Positions 5,821 through 13,878 of a stretch of DNA of 13,878 nt are shown in pieces. The notes below the pieces were generated by a model, which saw nothing but the letters and a program-made list of their open reading frames with translations, did no database searches and had not been told where the DNA came from. The position numbers were made by a program, and so were the translations under genes. The first letter of the stretch is position 1, and each line of letters starts with the position of its first letter. The DNA is from JBFXEO01 sp050180015 (GTDB lineage Bacteria; Bacteroidota; Bacteroidia; Bacteroidales; Tenuifilaceae), in NCBI GenBank assembly GCA_050180015.1, contig JBFXEO010000059.1, forward strand, positions 1 through 13,878, read 5' to 3'.

Positions 5821-7959
5821 ATGGCTCAAAAAATCAAATACTTTACTATTTTACTTTTCTGTTTGCTCCAATTCAGCCTGTTGGGACAGTTAAATAAATT
5901 GGATTCCCTTTACTCTCTCTTAGAAAGGGAAACGGTTGATTCTATCAAAATAAAACTCCGAGCAGAAATTGGGGAAGAGGAACCAATTCTGAGAATTGGC
6001 TACTGGGACAGTATTCGGATTGATGCAGAGGAATGGAATCTGAAAAAAATAAAAGCACAGTCAATTAACAACATTGGAGTTATTTATGATAATTATGGCG
6101 AAGAAGCAAAAGCACTAGAATTTTATAATGAAGGGCTAAAGATTAGACAGGAAATAGGGGAGAAGCATGGTATTGCAGAATCGCTTAACAACTTGGGGTA
6201 TTTTTATAGTAATAGGGGCGATATTTTTAATGCTTTGGAATGCTACTCTAATGGGCTTAAAATTCAAGAAGATATTGGTGACAGTGAGGGTGCTGCACTA
6301 TCACTAAATAATATTGCCCGTATCTATGAACTTCAGGAGGATGTCCCCAAAGCCTTGGAATACTATCAAAGAAGTTTGAAGATCGGTGAGGATATTAATG
6401 ATAAAAATTTAATTGCGCTGGAGTTAAACAATATAGGATTGGTCTATTACAACCAAGCCCAAGATAAAACTAAGACCAACAGTCCTGGTGTAGATTCGTT
6501 GAACAATTTATCAATGGATTACTACGAAAGGAGCATGGATTTGTTTAAGGAACTTAACGATGAGCGTTCCGTTGCCGGTTTGTTATACAATATAGGATCA
6601 ATATATAACGTAAAAGACGATTACTCCACGGCAATGGAATATTTCAGCAAATCTTTAGATATCTGCGAAAAATTACATGATAAGTATGGCGTTTTTTTAT
6701 CGCTATATGGCATTGGAATGATTTATTACAACAAAAGAAATTTTGATAAGGCTCTGCTATACGAACAAAATGCTTTGGGTCATGCAAAGGGGCTCGGTTA
6801 TCCCTATATAATTTCCAACGTATCAAAAGTTTTATCAGATATTTATCAGGCACAAAACAAGTGGAAGGATGCTTTTGAGATGCAGACCCTTTACTACGTA
6901 ATGAGGGATAGCATAAATAATGAAACAAACCGGAAAGCATCCATAAAGCAGCAGTTTAAGTACGAGTATGAGAAAAAAGAGGCCTTTTTAAGGGCAGATC
7001 AAGAAAAAGAGCGGGCCATTGCAAACGAGAAGAGTAGAAAACAAAGGATTGTCATTTGGTCTTCTGTGAGTGGATTTATTCTTGTACTGCTGTTTTCAGT
7101 AATTATTTTCCGTTCGTTACGTATCACCCGCAGACAAAAATTGATTATTGAGATTAAAAACAAGGAAACCGAGCAGCAGAAATTAATTATCGAAGAAAAA
7201 AACAAGGATATTACCGATAGTATTACCTATGCAAAACGTATCCAAAATGCCAAGTTACCAGACAAGGCCGATATTATTTCAGTATTTCCGGATTCTTTTG
7301 TGCTTTTTAAACCGAAAGACATTGTTAGCGGTGATTTTTATTACTTCCATAAGAATGACAAATCCATAATTATTGCTGCTGCCGATTGTACGGGGCATGG
7401 AGTTCCGGGTGCATTCATGAGCATGATTTGTTCTGAACGGTTAGATGATGCAGTTGCTGCGGGGTTAAATCCGTCCGAGATACTCACTCAGGTTAATCGT
7501 ATCATCAAGGGTTCGTTGCATCAATCAGAAAGTTTTGATTCAACAAGAGATGGGATGGATATAGCCCTTTGTTTATTAAACCCCGAAAATTTAGCAATTC
7601 AGTATTCAGGTGCAAACAGACCATTATGGCTAGTCCGTAAAGACGGCTCCGAAGTGGAAGAGATTAAGGGCACTAAAAAATCCATTGCTGGCTATACCGA
7701 TAGCAGTCAAACTTTTGAACTCCATGAGTTAAGGCTGCAAAAGGGAGACACCTTTTTTATCTCTTCCGATGGCTATGCAGATGCATTTGAGGGAAAGGAT
7801 GGTAAAAAACTTACAACAAAAAGGTTTAAGGAAATTCTGCTAGAGATTCAACCCAAAACGATGCATGAGCAGGGACAATACTTGGACGAATTTATTACTA
7901 ACTGGATTGATGGAACTGTGCAGATTGATGATATATTGGTTATAGGTGTCCGGGTATAA
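5821..7959 (+). CDS. TPR-transmembrane-SpoIIE/PP2C-type phosphatase signalling protein
   Basis: This 712-residue protein begins with a signal peptide or anchor (about 5-22, followed by GQ). Five to seven TPR units follow (about 80-112, 120-152, 160-192, 200-245 with an insert, 252-284, 292-324, 330-365), rich in the LNN-x-G-x-x-Y pattern. One transmembrane helix (about 409-430) is followed by a coiled coil (about 436-464) and a C-terminal SpoIIE/PPM phosphatase. Metal-binding acidic residues look intact: SGDF (Asp505), AADCTGHGVPG (Asp522), DGMD (Asp577, Asp580), SSDGYAD (Asp650) and IDDI (Asp703/704). The TPR array should lie in the periplasm and the serine/threonine phosphatase in the cytoplasm, where such enzymes commonly act on an anti-anti-sigma factor or another phosphoprotein. 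No partner switch genes are nearby. The architecture is common in Bacteroidota; ligand and target are unknown. Confidence 0.9.
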   Translation: MAQKIKYFTILLFCLLQFSLLGQLNKLDSLYSLLERETVDSIKIKLRAEIGEEEPILRIGYWDSIRIDAEEWNLKKIKAQSINNIGVIYDNYGEEAKALEFYNEGLKIRQEIGEKHGIAESLNNLGYFYSNRGDIFNALECYSNGLKIQEDIGDSEGAALSLNNIARIYELQEDVPKALEYYQRSLKIGEDINDKNLIALELNNIGLVYYNQAQDKTKTNSPGVDSLNNLSMDYYERSMDLFKELNDERSVAGLLYNIGSIYNVKDDYSTAMEYFSKSLDICEKLHDKYGVFLSLYGIGMIYYNKRNFDKALLYEQNALGHAKGLGYPYIISNVSKVLSDIYQAQNKWKDAFEMQTLYYVMRDSINNETNRKASIKQQFKYEYEKKEAFLRADQEKERAIANEKSRKQRIVIWSSVSGFILVLLFSVIIFRSLRITRRQKLIIEIKNKETEQQKLIIEEKNKDITDSITYAKRIQNAKLPDKADIISVFPDSFVLFKPKDIVSGDFYYFHKNDKSIIIAAADCTGHGVPGAFMSMICSERLDDAVAAGLNPSEILTQVNRIIKGSLHQSESFDSTRDGMDIALCLLNPENLAIQYSGANRPLWLVRKDGSEVEEIKGTKKSIAGYTDSSQTFELHELRLQKGDTFFISSDGYADAFEGKDGKKLTTKRFKEILLEIQPKTMHEQGQYLDEFITNWIDGTVQIDDILVIGVRV

Positions 7960-8029
7960 GGGCATTACCTGTTCGGGTCGATAAGCGTGGGGTGGCGGTA
8001 CAATGTTACCCAGAATTGCTCCCTAAACC

Positions 8030-8046
8030 GAAGTGCCGAACGTTGC
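8030..8046 (-). repeat. 17-bp inverted repeat, right copy
   Basis: On the minus strand this reads GCAACGTTCGGCACTTC, matching 4580-4596 at 16 of 17 bases. Just beyond it the plus strand continues CGTTGCTAGC, which also resembles the GTTGCTAAC core of the lectin-flanking repeats. Confidence 0.65.
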
Positions 8047-8111
8047 TAGCTCAACGAAGCTAAGCAGTTAATCTGTTTTCTAAAGTACAGTATTTCAATG
8101 CACGGGACTGG

Positions 8112-8143
8112 GCCGAGTAGAAATTGGGGCATCCCCGCTCGGC
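8112..8143. repeat. Composite two-stem hairpin
   Basis: The outer stem GCCGAG (8112-8117) / CTCGGC (8138-8143) encloses an inner stem GGGG (8126-8129) / CCCC (8133-8136) with the loop CAT. The interior loop is asymmetric: eight bases on the left and one on the right. No T run follows, so it is more likely a structural repeat or leader element than a terminator. Confidence 0.45.
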
Positions 8144-8305
8144 GATATGGAATATTAGCTTTCTTGGGCAGGCTTGGGGAACAACGGGGTACACATACAT
8201 TGATCTGGCATCAATCAACTTGGCTGGCCGAATTTATCAGAGACATGTCTGGTCTGCTGAAATAAAAAATTACAAAAAAAATATTTTTATGGGGCTATCC
8301 AAAAA

Positions 8306-8313
8306 TATCTTTA
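8306..8313 (+). promoter_or_regulatory. Weak -7 candidate for the A2M gene
   Basis: TATCTTTA differs from TAnnTTTG only at the last base and lies 39 bases ahead of the ATG at 8353. A T-rich TTTT at 8284-8287, 18 bases upstream, could stand in for the -33 TTTG. AAAAGG at 8344-8349 may act as a ribosome-binding site. Confidence 0.3.
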
Positions 8314-8352
8314 CTAGATTTATAAACATTAAATAATCAATTCAAAAGGTAT

Positions 8353-11300
8353 ATGAGAAAGTTTTCGACAACCACAATTCAACGGGTTTTGCTAATTGGT
8401 TTGCTCAGCGTAATGCTGGTTGGGCAATATTCCTGCAAAAAGAGGAAAGAACCTGCAGTTAATGCTGATCCTACATTTGCCGAGTATATATCGGCCTACA
8501 CATCTGGGTTAATATCGGCACAATCGGTAATAACATTTAAACTAACACAGCCAGCCGCAGCATTCACATCGGAAGGGCAAGAGGTTAAAGAAAAACTTTT
8601 CAACTTTTCCCCATCAATAAAGGGAAAAGCCTATTGGGTTGATGCACAAACCGTGGAGTTTAGGCCCGAGGAGCCCATGAAATCTGGCGAAATATACACC
8701 TCGTCGTTTGAGCTGGGAAAACTATTCGACGTAAAAGAATCCCGGTTCAAAAAATTCGACTTCAGCTTCCGCATAATCCCGCAGGCAATTACAGTAGATT
8801 TCGATGGATTAATTGTAGAAAGCAACGAAACCCCAAACACCTACACCCTTGAAGGAATTCTGCAAACAGCCGATGTAACCGACAAGGAAAAATTAAACAA
8901 GTGTATTGACATTAAATACAATGGCAAAACCATTGAATGCACATTGGATGCAACCGAAACAGCCAACATGTACCGTTTATACGCACGGGGCATTGAACGA
9001 TCAAACAATCAAGGATTAGTTGACATAAAATGGAATGCTGAAGAAATTAACGGAGAAAGCGAGGGCGAAGCATCATTCAATGTACCAGAACTGGGAAACT
9101 TTACAGTAATGATGTCCAAAGTTTACCAAGCCCCACAGCAAGCCGTGTTACTTGTTTTTTCGGACTTGCTCGACTCCAACCAAGATTTTGAAGGCTTAAT
9201 AGAAATTGAAGGCTGCTCCGATTTAAAGTTTGAAGTAAATAAAAACACACTGAAGGTATACCCATCGGAAGCCATTGAGGCTGTTAGAACAATAAAAGCA
9301 AGAAAGGGGATTCTCAATGCTATTGGCAGTAAACTTAAAGAAGAATATTCCGAAACATTCGCTTTTGAAGATGTAAAGCCTGGGTTACGATCATTAGGGC
9401 AAGGTACTATTCTTCCAACTTCGCAAGGGTTAATCTATCCATTCGAAGCTGTTAATTTAAAAACCGTGACAGTTGAAATCATTAAGATATATGAGAGCAA
9501 TATTCCTTACTTTCTTCAAGTGAATACGCTTGGTGGCGAGTATGAACTAAAACGCATGGGTTTCCCTGTATACAAAAAGAATATTAACCTAAATCAACTG
9601 GGCGTTATTACTCCGAATAAATGGATGCGCTATACGCTCGATCTTACAGAACTCTTCAAAGCCGATCCGGGATCAATATACCAGATTAGAATAAATTTCA
9701 ACAAAAAGCAACTGCTAAATCCATGCACCGACAAAAAGGAGGCTAACGACTCCAATGCCAACATTGAAGTTGATGAAAAATTAAACACTAGCGAATACGA
9801 AGGCCCCGGATACTCCGATTACGAGTACGATTACTATTATTACGATGATGACTACAACTGGCAAGAAAGAGATAATCCATGCAACTCGGCCTACTACTCG
9901 CAATCAAGAATGATTCGACAAAACATTATATCATCCGATCTTGGAATAATTGCAAAACTAGGTAACGATGGAGGAATGGTAATTGCTGTTTCGGATTTAC
10001 CATCAGCAAAGCCAAAATCGGGTGTCAACGTTCGCGTTTCCGATTACCAAAACCAAACTATCACGGAAGGATCGACCAATAGCGATGGCTTAGTTGAACT
10101 TAAAACAAGCCGACAACCTTTCCTTGTAACCGTTGCCGATGGCGCACAAAAAGGATATCTACGTGTAGATAATGGGACATCAAATTCATTAAGCAACTTT
10201 GATGTTGGCGGCGCTGAAGTGCAAAAAGGCTTAAAAGGTATGATTTATGGCGAACGTGGAGTTTGGCGACCTGGCGACACACTTCACATTAGTTTCATTC
10301 TTGAAGACAAGGAAAAAACTATTCCAAATGGTCACCCCATTATTTTTGAACTTCGCGATCCGCGCGGATTACTTGTAAAAAAGGCAGTTCAATCATACGA
10401 TGAAGTCGGAATTTTTTATTTTCCTGTGGCTACCGATGCTCAAGCACCAACAGGACCATGGAGAGCCACTGTAAAAGTTGGTGGGGCTACATTCAACAAA
10501 TCGTTAAAAGTTGAAACCATTAAGCCCAATAGGTTAAAAATAAATTTCGAGTTGAACAACAATGCCATACCATCATCGGGAATTGTCAACGCAAATCTTA
10601 ATGTAAAATGGTTGCATGGTGCTGTCGCCGGAAATTTGAAGGCAAAGTATGAAGTTACACTAACTAAAGGGAAAGCCACTTTCCCTGGATATGGCAACTA
10701 CACATTTGACGATCCAGGTATCGATTTTCCCCAGCAAACAACCACGCTTTGGGATGGTCAGGTGGACAACGACGGTAATGCTCACATTCAAGGATCAATA
10801 AACAAACCAGAGAAATCGCCAGCAGCAATAAATGTTCTGTTCAAAGGAAGAGTATTTGAACAGGGTGGAGATTTCAGCATCGATTTGCTTTCTAAAACAT
10901 TTAATCCCTTCAATGAGTTTGTCGGTATTCTTGTGCCCAATCCCGACCCCGGAAAGAGTTGGCTTGAAACAGACAAGGATCAGCAATTAAGCATTGTAAC
11001 CGTTGATGCCAATGGCAAACCTGTAAATTGTTCGAATCTTGAAGTAGAACTCTACAAACTCACATGGCGTTGGTGGTGGGAACAACCAGAGAGTGGCGAT
11101 GCCAACTATGTTAGCCAGAATTACGACAAAATAGTCTCTAGACAAAGAGTTAGCACCATTAATGGGAAAGGCACTGCAAAACTCAAAATTAATTACCCTG
11201 AATGGGGACGATTCTATGTTAAAGTTACCAATAAAAATACCGGAAATAGCTGCGGTTCATTTGTATATTTTGATTGGCCATACGATTCTGGAAAATCTCA

Positions 11301-13878
11301 AACAAATCGCCCCGGAGGAGCAAATATACTATCGTTGTCGGCCAATAAATCAGAATGCAATGTAGGCGATGTGGTAAAACTCACATTCCCTGGAGCCGAG
11401 AATTCAAGGGCATTAGTCAGCATCGAAAGCGGAACAAAAGTTGTAAAAGCATACTGGGTTGACGCAGGCAAACAAACAAACGTGGTTGATGTTGACATTA
11501 CCAATGAAATGTCTCCGAATGTTTATTTTCATGTAACGCTTGTTCAGCCACACAGTGGAAAAACCAACGATTTACCAATGCGTTTATATGGGATTGTACA
11601 ACTCACAGTCAATAATCCTGAAACAATTCTTGAGCCAGTAATAGATATGCCCGATGAGTTAAAATCGGAAAAACCTGTTGAAATTACCATCAAAGAAAAA
11701 AATGGCAAAAAAATGAATTTCACTCTCGCCATGGTTGACGAGGGCTTACTCGACATTAATCGTTTTAAAACACCCGATCCACACTCAACATTTTATGCCC
11801 GTGAAGCAATTGGCGTTAAAACATGGGACTTATACAACGATGTAATTGGTGCTTACGGTGGAAAAATGGAACGATTAATATCGATTGGCGGCGACGAAAA
11901 TTTAAAACCCAACGATGCTGACCAGACACTCCGCTTTAAACCAGTTGTAAGATATTTTGGACCTTACACAGTAGAAAAAGGGAAAAATAAAAAAATCAAC
12001 TTTACAATGCCTAATTACATAGGTAGCGTAAGAGTTATGGTAATTGCAGCCAATGAAGGGGCTTACGGTTCGGCCGAAAAGGCTTGCCCTGTTAGAAATG
12101 ATTTAATGGTAATGGCAACACTTCCACGTGTACTTGGCCCTCAGGAAGAGATATTTCTCCCTGTAAATATTTTCACCATGTCGCCGAAAATGAAAAAGGT
12201 TAGCGTAAAGGTTAAAGTGTCTCCTTTAATAAAAATTGATGGTGAAAATGAGCAAACATTAACGTTCGCTAAACCTGGCGACAAAATGGTTTTATTCAAC
12301 CTAAAGGTTGAAAATTCCAGCGGTCCTGCCAAGATTGAAGTTGTTGCTGAAGGGAATGGGATCAAATCAACCCAAACCATTGACATAATGGTGCGTAACC
12401 CAATAGCCGAAGTAACAAGTAGCATCGACACATTGGTACGTTCAGGTGAAAAGTTGAATATCAACTTTAAAACATTTGGGTTAAAAGGCACAAACGAAGC
12501 TTACCTAGAAGCATCGGTTATGCCACCTCTAAATCTAAAAAAACGGGTAGATGAACTCATACATTACCCGCATGGTTGTGTTGAGCAAACAACATCGGCA
12601 GCATTTCCACAATTATACTTGAACCAACTTATTGATCTAAGCAAGGAGCAGCAAAGCAACGTAACCTACTTTGTTTCTGAGGCCATCAAAAAACTGAGTA
12701 GGTTCCAAAATTCCGATGGAAGTTTCCGTTACTGGCCAACCTACCTGTATGGCGACGATTGGAGCACAAGCTATGTAGGACATTTCTTGCTTGCAGCACA
12801 AGAAAAAGGGTTTGATGTTCCTCAAAGCATGGTATCAAACTGGATATCGTATCAGGGTAAAGCCGCACGCAGCTATACCTATCAATCGGCCTATCCGTAT
12901 ATCAATCAGGAACTAATACAGGCATACAGGCTATATACCTTGGCCCTTGCTAAAAAACCTGAGATTGGAGCCATGAATAAACTCAAGGAGCAACAATTAG
13001 GATTAGCGGCAAAAATGCGTCTCGCTGCTGCTTATGCGCTAATTGGACAACAGGAAACGGCACAATCTATTGTTGAAAATGTACCCATAACTCTGAATTA
13101 TTATAGGGAATTGAGCTACACCTACGGTTCAACCAACCGCGATAAAGGAATTATTTTGGAAACCATGCTTTTACTAAAGCAAGACTCCAAGGCATATCCT
13201 TTGGCAATAGAACTGAGCAAAGCCCTGTCGGGCAATTCATGGATGAGTACACAGGAAACTGCCGTTGCGCTTATGGCACTGTCAAAAATGTCTATCGAGA
13301 AAGGCAAAGGCGACAATGTTAAGGTTAAATATACGCTTGGCGGAGACTCTAAATCGCTTTCGAGCGAAAAGCCCGTGCTGCGCGATCAACTCAAAATTAA
13401 CGATGGGGATAATAGCATGGATATCTCCAACACCAGTAAAAACCCGGTTTACACAAGCGTTGTGCTAAAAGGAATTCCACCTCAGGGTGAAGAAAAGACC
13501 TTTAACAATAATATTAACATGACCGTAACCTACATTGGAACAAACGGCCAAATGCTCGATCCTGAAAACATGAAAAAAGGAACTGACTTCAGAGTAGAAG
13601 TTGTAGTTTCCAACCCCGGTGTCCGTGGAGAATTGAAAGAACTTGCCTTAACCCAGATTTTCCCTTCAGGCTGGGAGATTCAGAATGAGCGTTTTGAGGG
13701 AACCTCAGATCTATCAAAATCGAATTTTGACTATCAGGACATTCGCGATGATCGGGTTATTACCTATTTCAGCCTTAATGCCAACTCAAGCAAGAAATTC
13801 ACGTTGAAATTAACAGCTACGTACGCTGGCTGGTATTACATGCCGGGACCATACTGTGAAGCCATGTACGATAACACT
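8353..13878 (+). CDS. Alpha-2-macroglobulin family lipoprotein, 3' end beyond window
   Basis: The frame runs uninterrupted for 1842 codons and is still open at the right edge; by family length only a short C-terminal piece should be missing. A hydrophobic signal (about 11-24) ends in QYSC, so Cys28 is the probable lipidated residue, though Gln at -3 is atypical. Bacterial A2M landmarks follow: VWRPGDT (637-643), LYKLTWRWWWEQPE (from 900), VDEGLLDI (1128-1135), FTMPNYIGS (1217-1225) and the thioester motif GCVEQ (Cys1409, Gln1412), then the helical toroid TED-like domain (YINQELIQAY and repeats). Family members trap proteases, bind them covalently through the thioester and are thought to guard the periplasm, often beside pbpC. 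An unusual Tyr/Asp-rich segment (482-505) lies between Cys458 and Cys510. The bait region cannot be placed with confidence. The ATG choice is supported by the signal sequence and AAAAGG just upstream. Confidence 0.92.
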   Translation, partial: MRKFSTTTIQRVLLIGLLSVMLVGQYSCKKRKEPAVNADPTFAEYISAYTSGLISAQSVITFKLTQPAAAFTSEGQEVKEKLFNFSPSIKGKAYWVDAQTVEFRPEEPMKSGEIYTSSFELGKLFDVKESRFKKFDFSFRIIPQAITVDFDGLIVESNETPNTYTLEGILQTADVTDKEKLNKCIDIKYNGKTIECTLDATETANMYRLYARGIERSNNQGLVDIKWNAEEINGESEGEASFNVPELGNFTVMMSKVYQAPQQAVLLVFSDLLDSNQDFEGLIEIEGCSDLKFEVNKNTLKVYPSEAIEAVRTIKARKGILNAIGSKLKEEYSETFAFEDVKPGLRSLGQGTILPTSQGLIYPFEAVNLKTVTVEIIKIYESNIPYFLQVNTLGGEYELKRMGFPVYKKNINLNQLGVITPNKWMRYTLDLTELFKADPGSIYQIRINFNKKQLLNPCTDKKEANDSNANIEVDEKLNTSEYEGPGYSDYEYDYYYYDDDYNWQERDNPCNSAYYSQSRMIRQNIISSDLGIIAKLGNDGGMVIAVSDLPSAKPKSGVNVRVSDYQNQTITEGSTNSDGLVELKTSRQPFLVTVADGAQKGYLRVDNGTSNSLSNFDVGGAEVQKGLKGMIYGERGVWRPGDTLHISFILEDKEKTIPNGHPIIFELRDPRGLLVKKAVQSYDEVGIFYFPVATDAQAPTGPWRATVKVGGATFNKSLKVETIKPNRLKINFELNNNAIPSSGIVNANLNVKWLHGAVAGNLKAKYEVTLTKGKATFPGYGNYTFDDPGIDFPQQTTTLWDGQVDNDGNAHIQGSINKPEKSPAAINVLFKGRVFEQGGDFSIDLLSKTFNPFNEFVGILVPNPDPGKSWLETDKDQQLSIVTVDANGKPVNCSNLEVELYKLTWRWWWEQPESGDANYVSQNYDKIVSRQRVSTINGKGTAKLKINYPEWGRFYVKVTNKNTGNSCGSFVYFDWPYDSGKSQTNRPGGANILSLSANKSECNVGDVVKLTFPGAENSRALVSIESGTKVVKAYWVDAGKQTNVVDVDITNEMSPNVYFHVTLVQPHSGKTNDLPMRLYGIVQLTVNNPETILEPVIDMPDELKSEKPVEITIKEKNGKKMNFTLAMVDEGLLDINRFKTPDPHSTFYAREAIGVKTWDLYNDVIGAYGGKMERLISIGGDENLKPNDADQTLRFKPVVRYFGPYTVEKGKNKKINFTMPNYIGSVRVMVIAANEGAYGSAEKACPVRNDLMVMATLPRVLGPQEEIFLPVNIFTMSPKMKKVSVKVKVSPLIKIDGENEQTLTFAKPGDKMVLFNLKVENSSGPAKIEVVAEGNGIKSTQTIDIMVRNPIAEVTSSIDTLVRSGEKLNINFKTFGLKGTNEAYLEASVMPPLNLKKRVDELIHYPHGCVEQTTSAAFPQLYLNQLIDLSKEQQSNVTYFVSEAIKKLSRFQNSDGSFRYWPTYLYGDDWSTSYVGHFLLAAQEKGFDVPQSMVSNWISYQGKAARSYTYQSAYPYINQELIQAYRLYTLALAKKPEIGAMNKLKEQQLGLAAKMRLAAAYALIGQQETAQSIVENVPITLNYYRELSYTYGSTNRDKGIILETMLLLKQDSKAYPLAIELSKALSGNSWMSTQETAVALMALSKMSIEKGKGDNVKVKYTLGGDSKSLSSEKPVLRDQLKINDGDNSMDISNTSKNPVYTSVVLKGIPPQGEEKTFNNNINMTVTYIGTNGQMLDPENMKKGTDFRVEVVVSNPGVRGELKELALTQIFPSGWEIQNERFEGTSDLSKSNFDYQDIRDDRVITYFSLNANSSKKFTLKLTATYAGWYYMPGPYCEAMYDNT

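Larger units (their letters stand above)
7960..8352. other. Intergenic region ahead of the A2M gene, no gene seen
   Basis: These 393 bases hold the right copy of the 17-bp repeat (8030-8046), a composite hairpin at 8112-8143 and a promoter candidate near 8306-8313. A frame open from 8124 to 8336 starts inside the hairpin and has no recognisable domain, so I do not call it. The stretch 7960-8270 is visibly more G/C-rich than 8271-8340, which suggests two different origins or a regulatory leader. Confidence 0.5.

Noticed and set aside
7991..8014. Terminator for the TPR/SpoIIE gene
   Set aside because: GGTA/TACC gives only a 4-bp stem and no T run follows; not supportable.
8124..8336. 70-codon open frame ahead of the A2M gene
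   Set aside because: It starts inside a hairpin, has no recognisable domain or ribosome-binding site, and its end is A/T-rich leader sequence containing the A2M promoter candidate.
8631..13316. Multiple 60-116-codon minus-strand frames under the A2M gene
   Set aside because: All lie opposite a continuous frame with conserved A2M motifs; none shows independent signals.

Overview
The window looks like chromosomal DNA from a member of the Bacteroidota (Bacteroidetes). The support is several Bacteroidota-type promoter elements (TAnnTTTG at -7, TTTG-like at -33), A/T-rich ribosome-binding regions, lipoproteins with an S-C lipobox, a GSCFA-domain protein, a periplasmic-TPR/TM/SpoIIE phosphatase, and a very large alpha-2-macroglobulin lipoprotein. 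Order or genus cannot be fixed from the sequence alone. No RNA gene, CRISPR array, transposase or integrase is visible.

Left part (1-4349) is ordinary, tightly packed core-like sequence. It begins with a leftward promoter at the edge (its gene lies outside). Then come a small SnoaL/DUF4440-like lipoprotein, an alpha/beta hydrolase of the monoglyceride-lipase type overlapping a GSCFA-domain protein, a hemolysin III/PAQR-like seven-helix membrane protein, a DUF2185 (Imm33-like) protein with a good promoter of its own, and, convergent with it and sharing a palindromic TTAA at the stop codons, a GatB/YqeY-domain protein.

Middle part (about 4540-8050) looks different. It is A/T-richer, has long non-coding stretches, and holds only two genes: a single-domain ricin-type beta-trefoil lectin (minus strand, with a strong terminator) and a 712-residue TPR-transmembrane-SpoIIE/PP2C signalling protein (plus strand). 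The whole block is bracketed by a 17-bp inverted repeat, GCAACGTYCGGCACTTC, at 4580-4596 and (inverted) 8030-8046. Inside it, the lectin gene is separately bracketed by a second inverted repeat with the exact core GTTAGCAACA (4754-4763 and 5681-5690). A bulged 14-bp hairpin abuts the left boundary. This nested arrangement, without any visible recombinase, is the most interesting feature of the window. I read it as a probable genomic islet or cassette-like insertion; that reading is inference.

Right part (8353-13878) is one reading frame that is still open at the window edge: an alpha-2-macroglobulin-like lipoprotein with an intact thioester motif (GCVEQ). By family knowledge it should trap proteases in the periplasm or at the cell surface, often next to penicillin-binding protein 1C (pbpC), which could lie just beyond the right edge.

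The genes do not form one pathway. Functional links supported by layout are the overlapping hydrolase/GSCFA pair and, more loosely, an envelope theme (lipoproteins, membrane protein, TPR signalling receptor, A2M).
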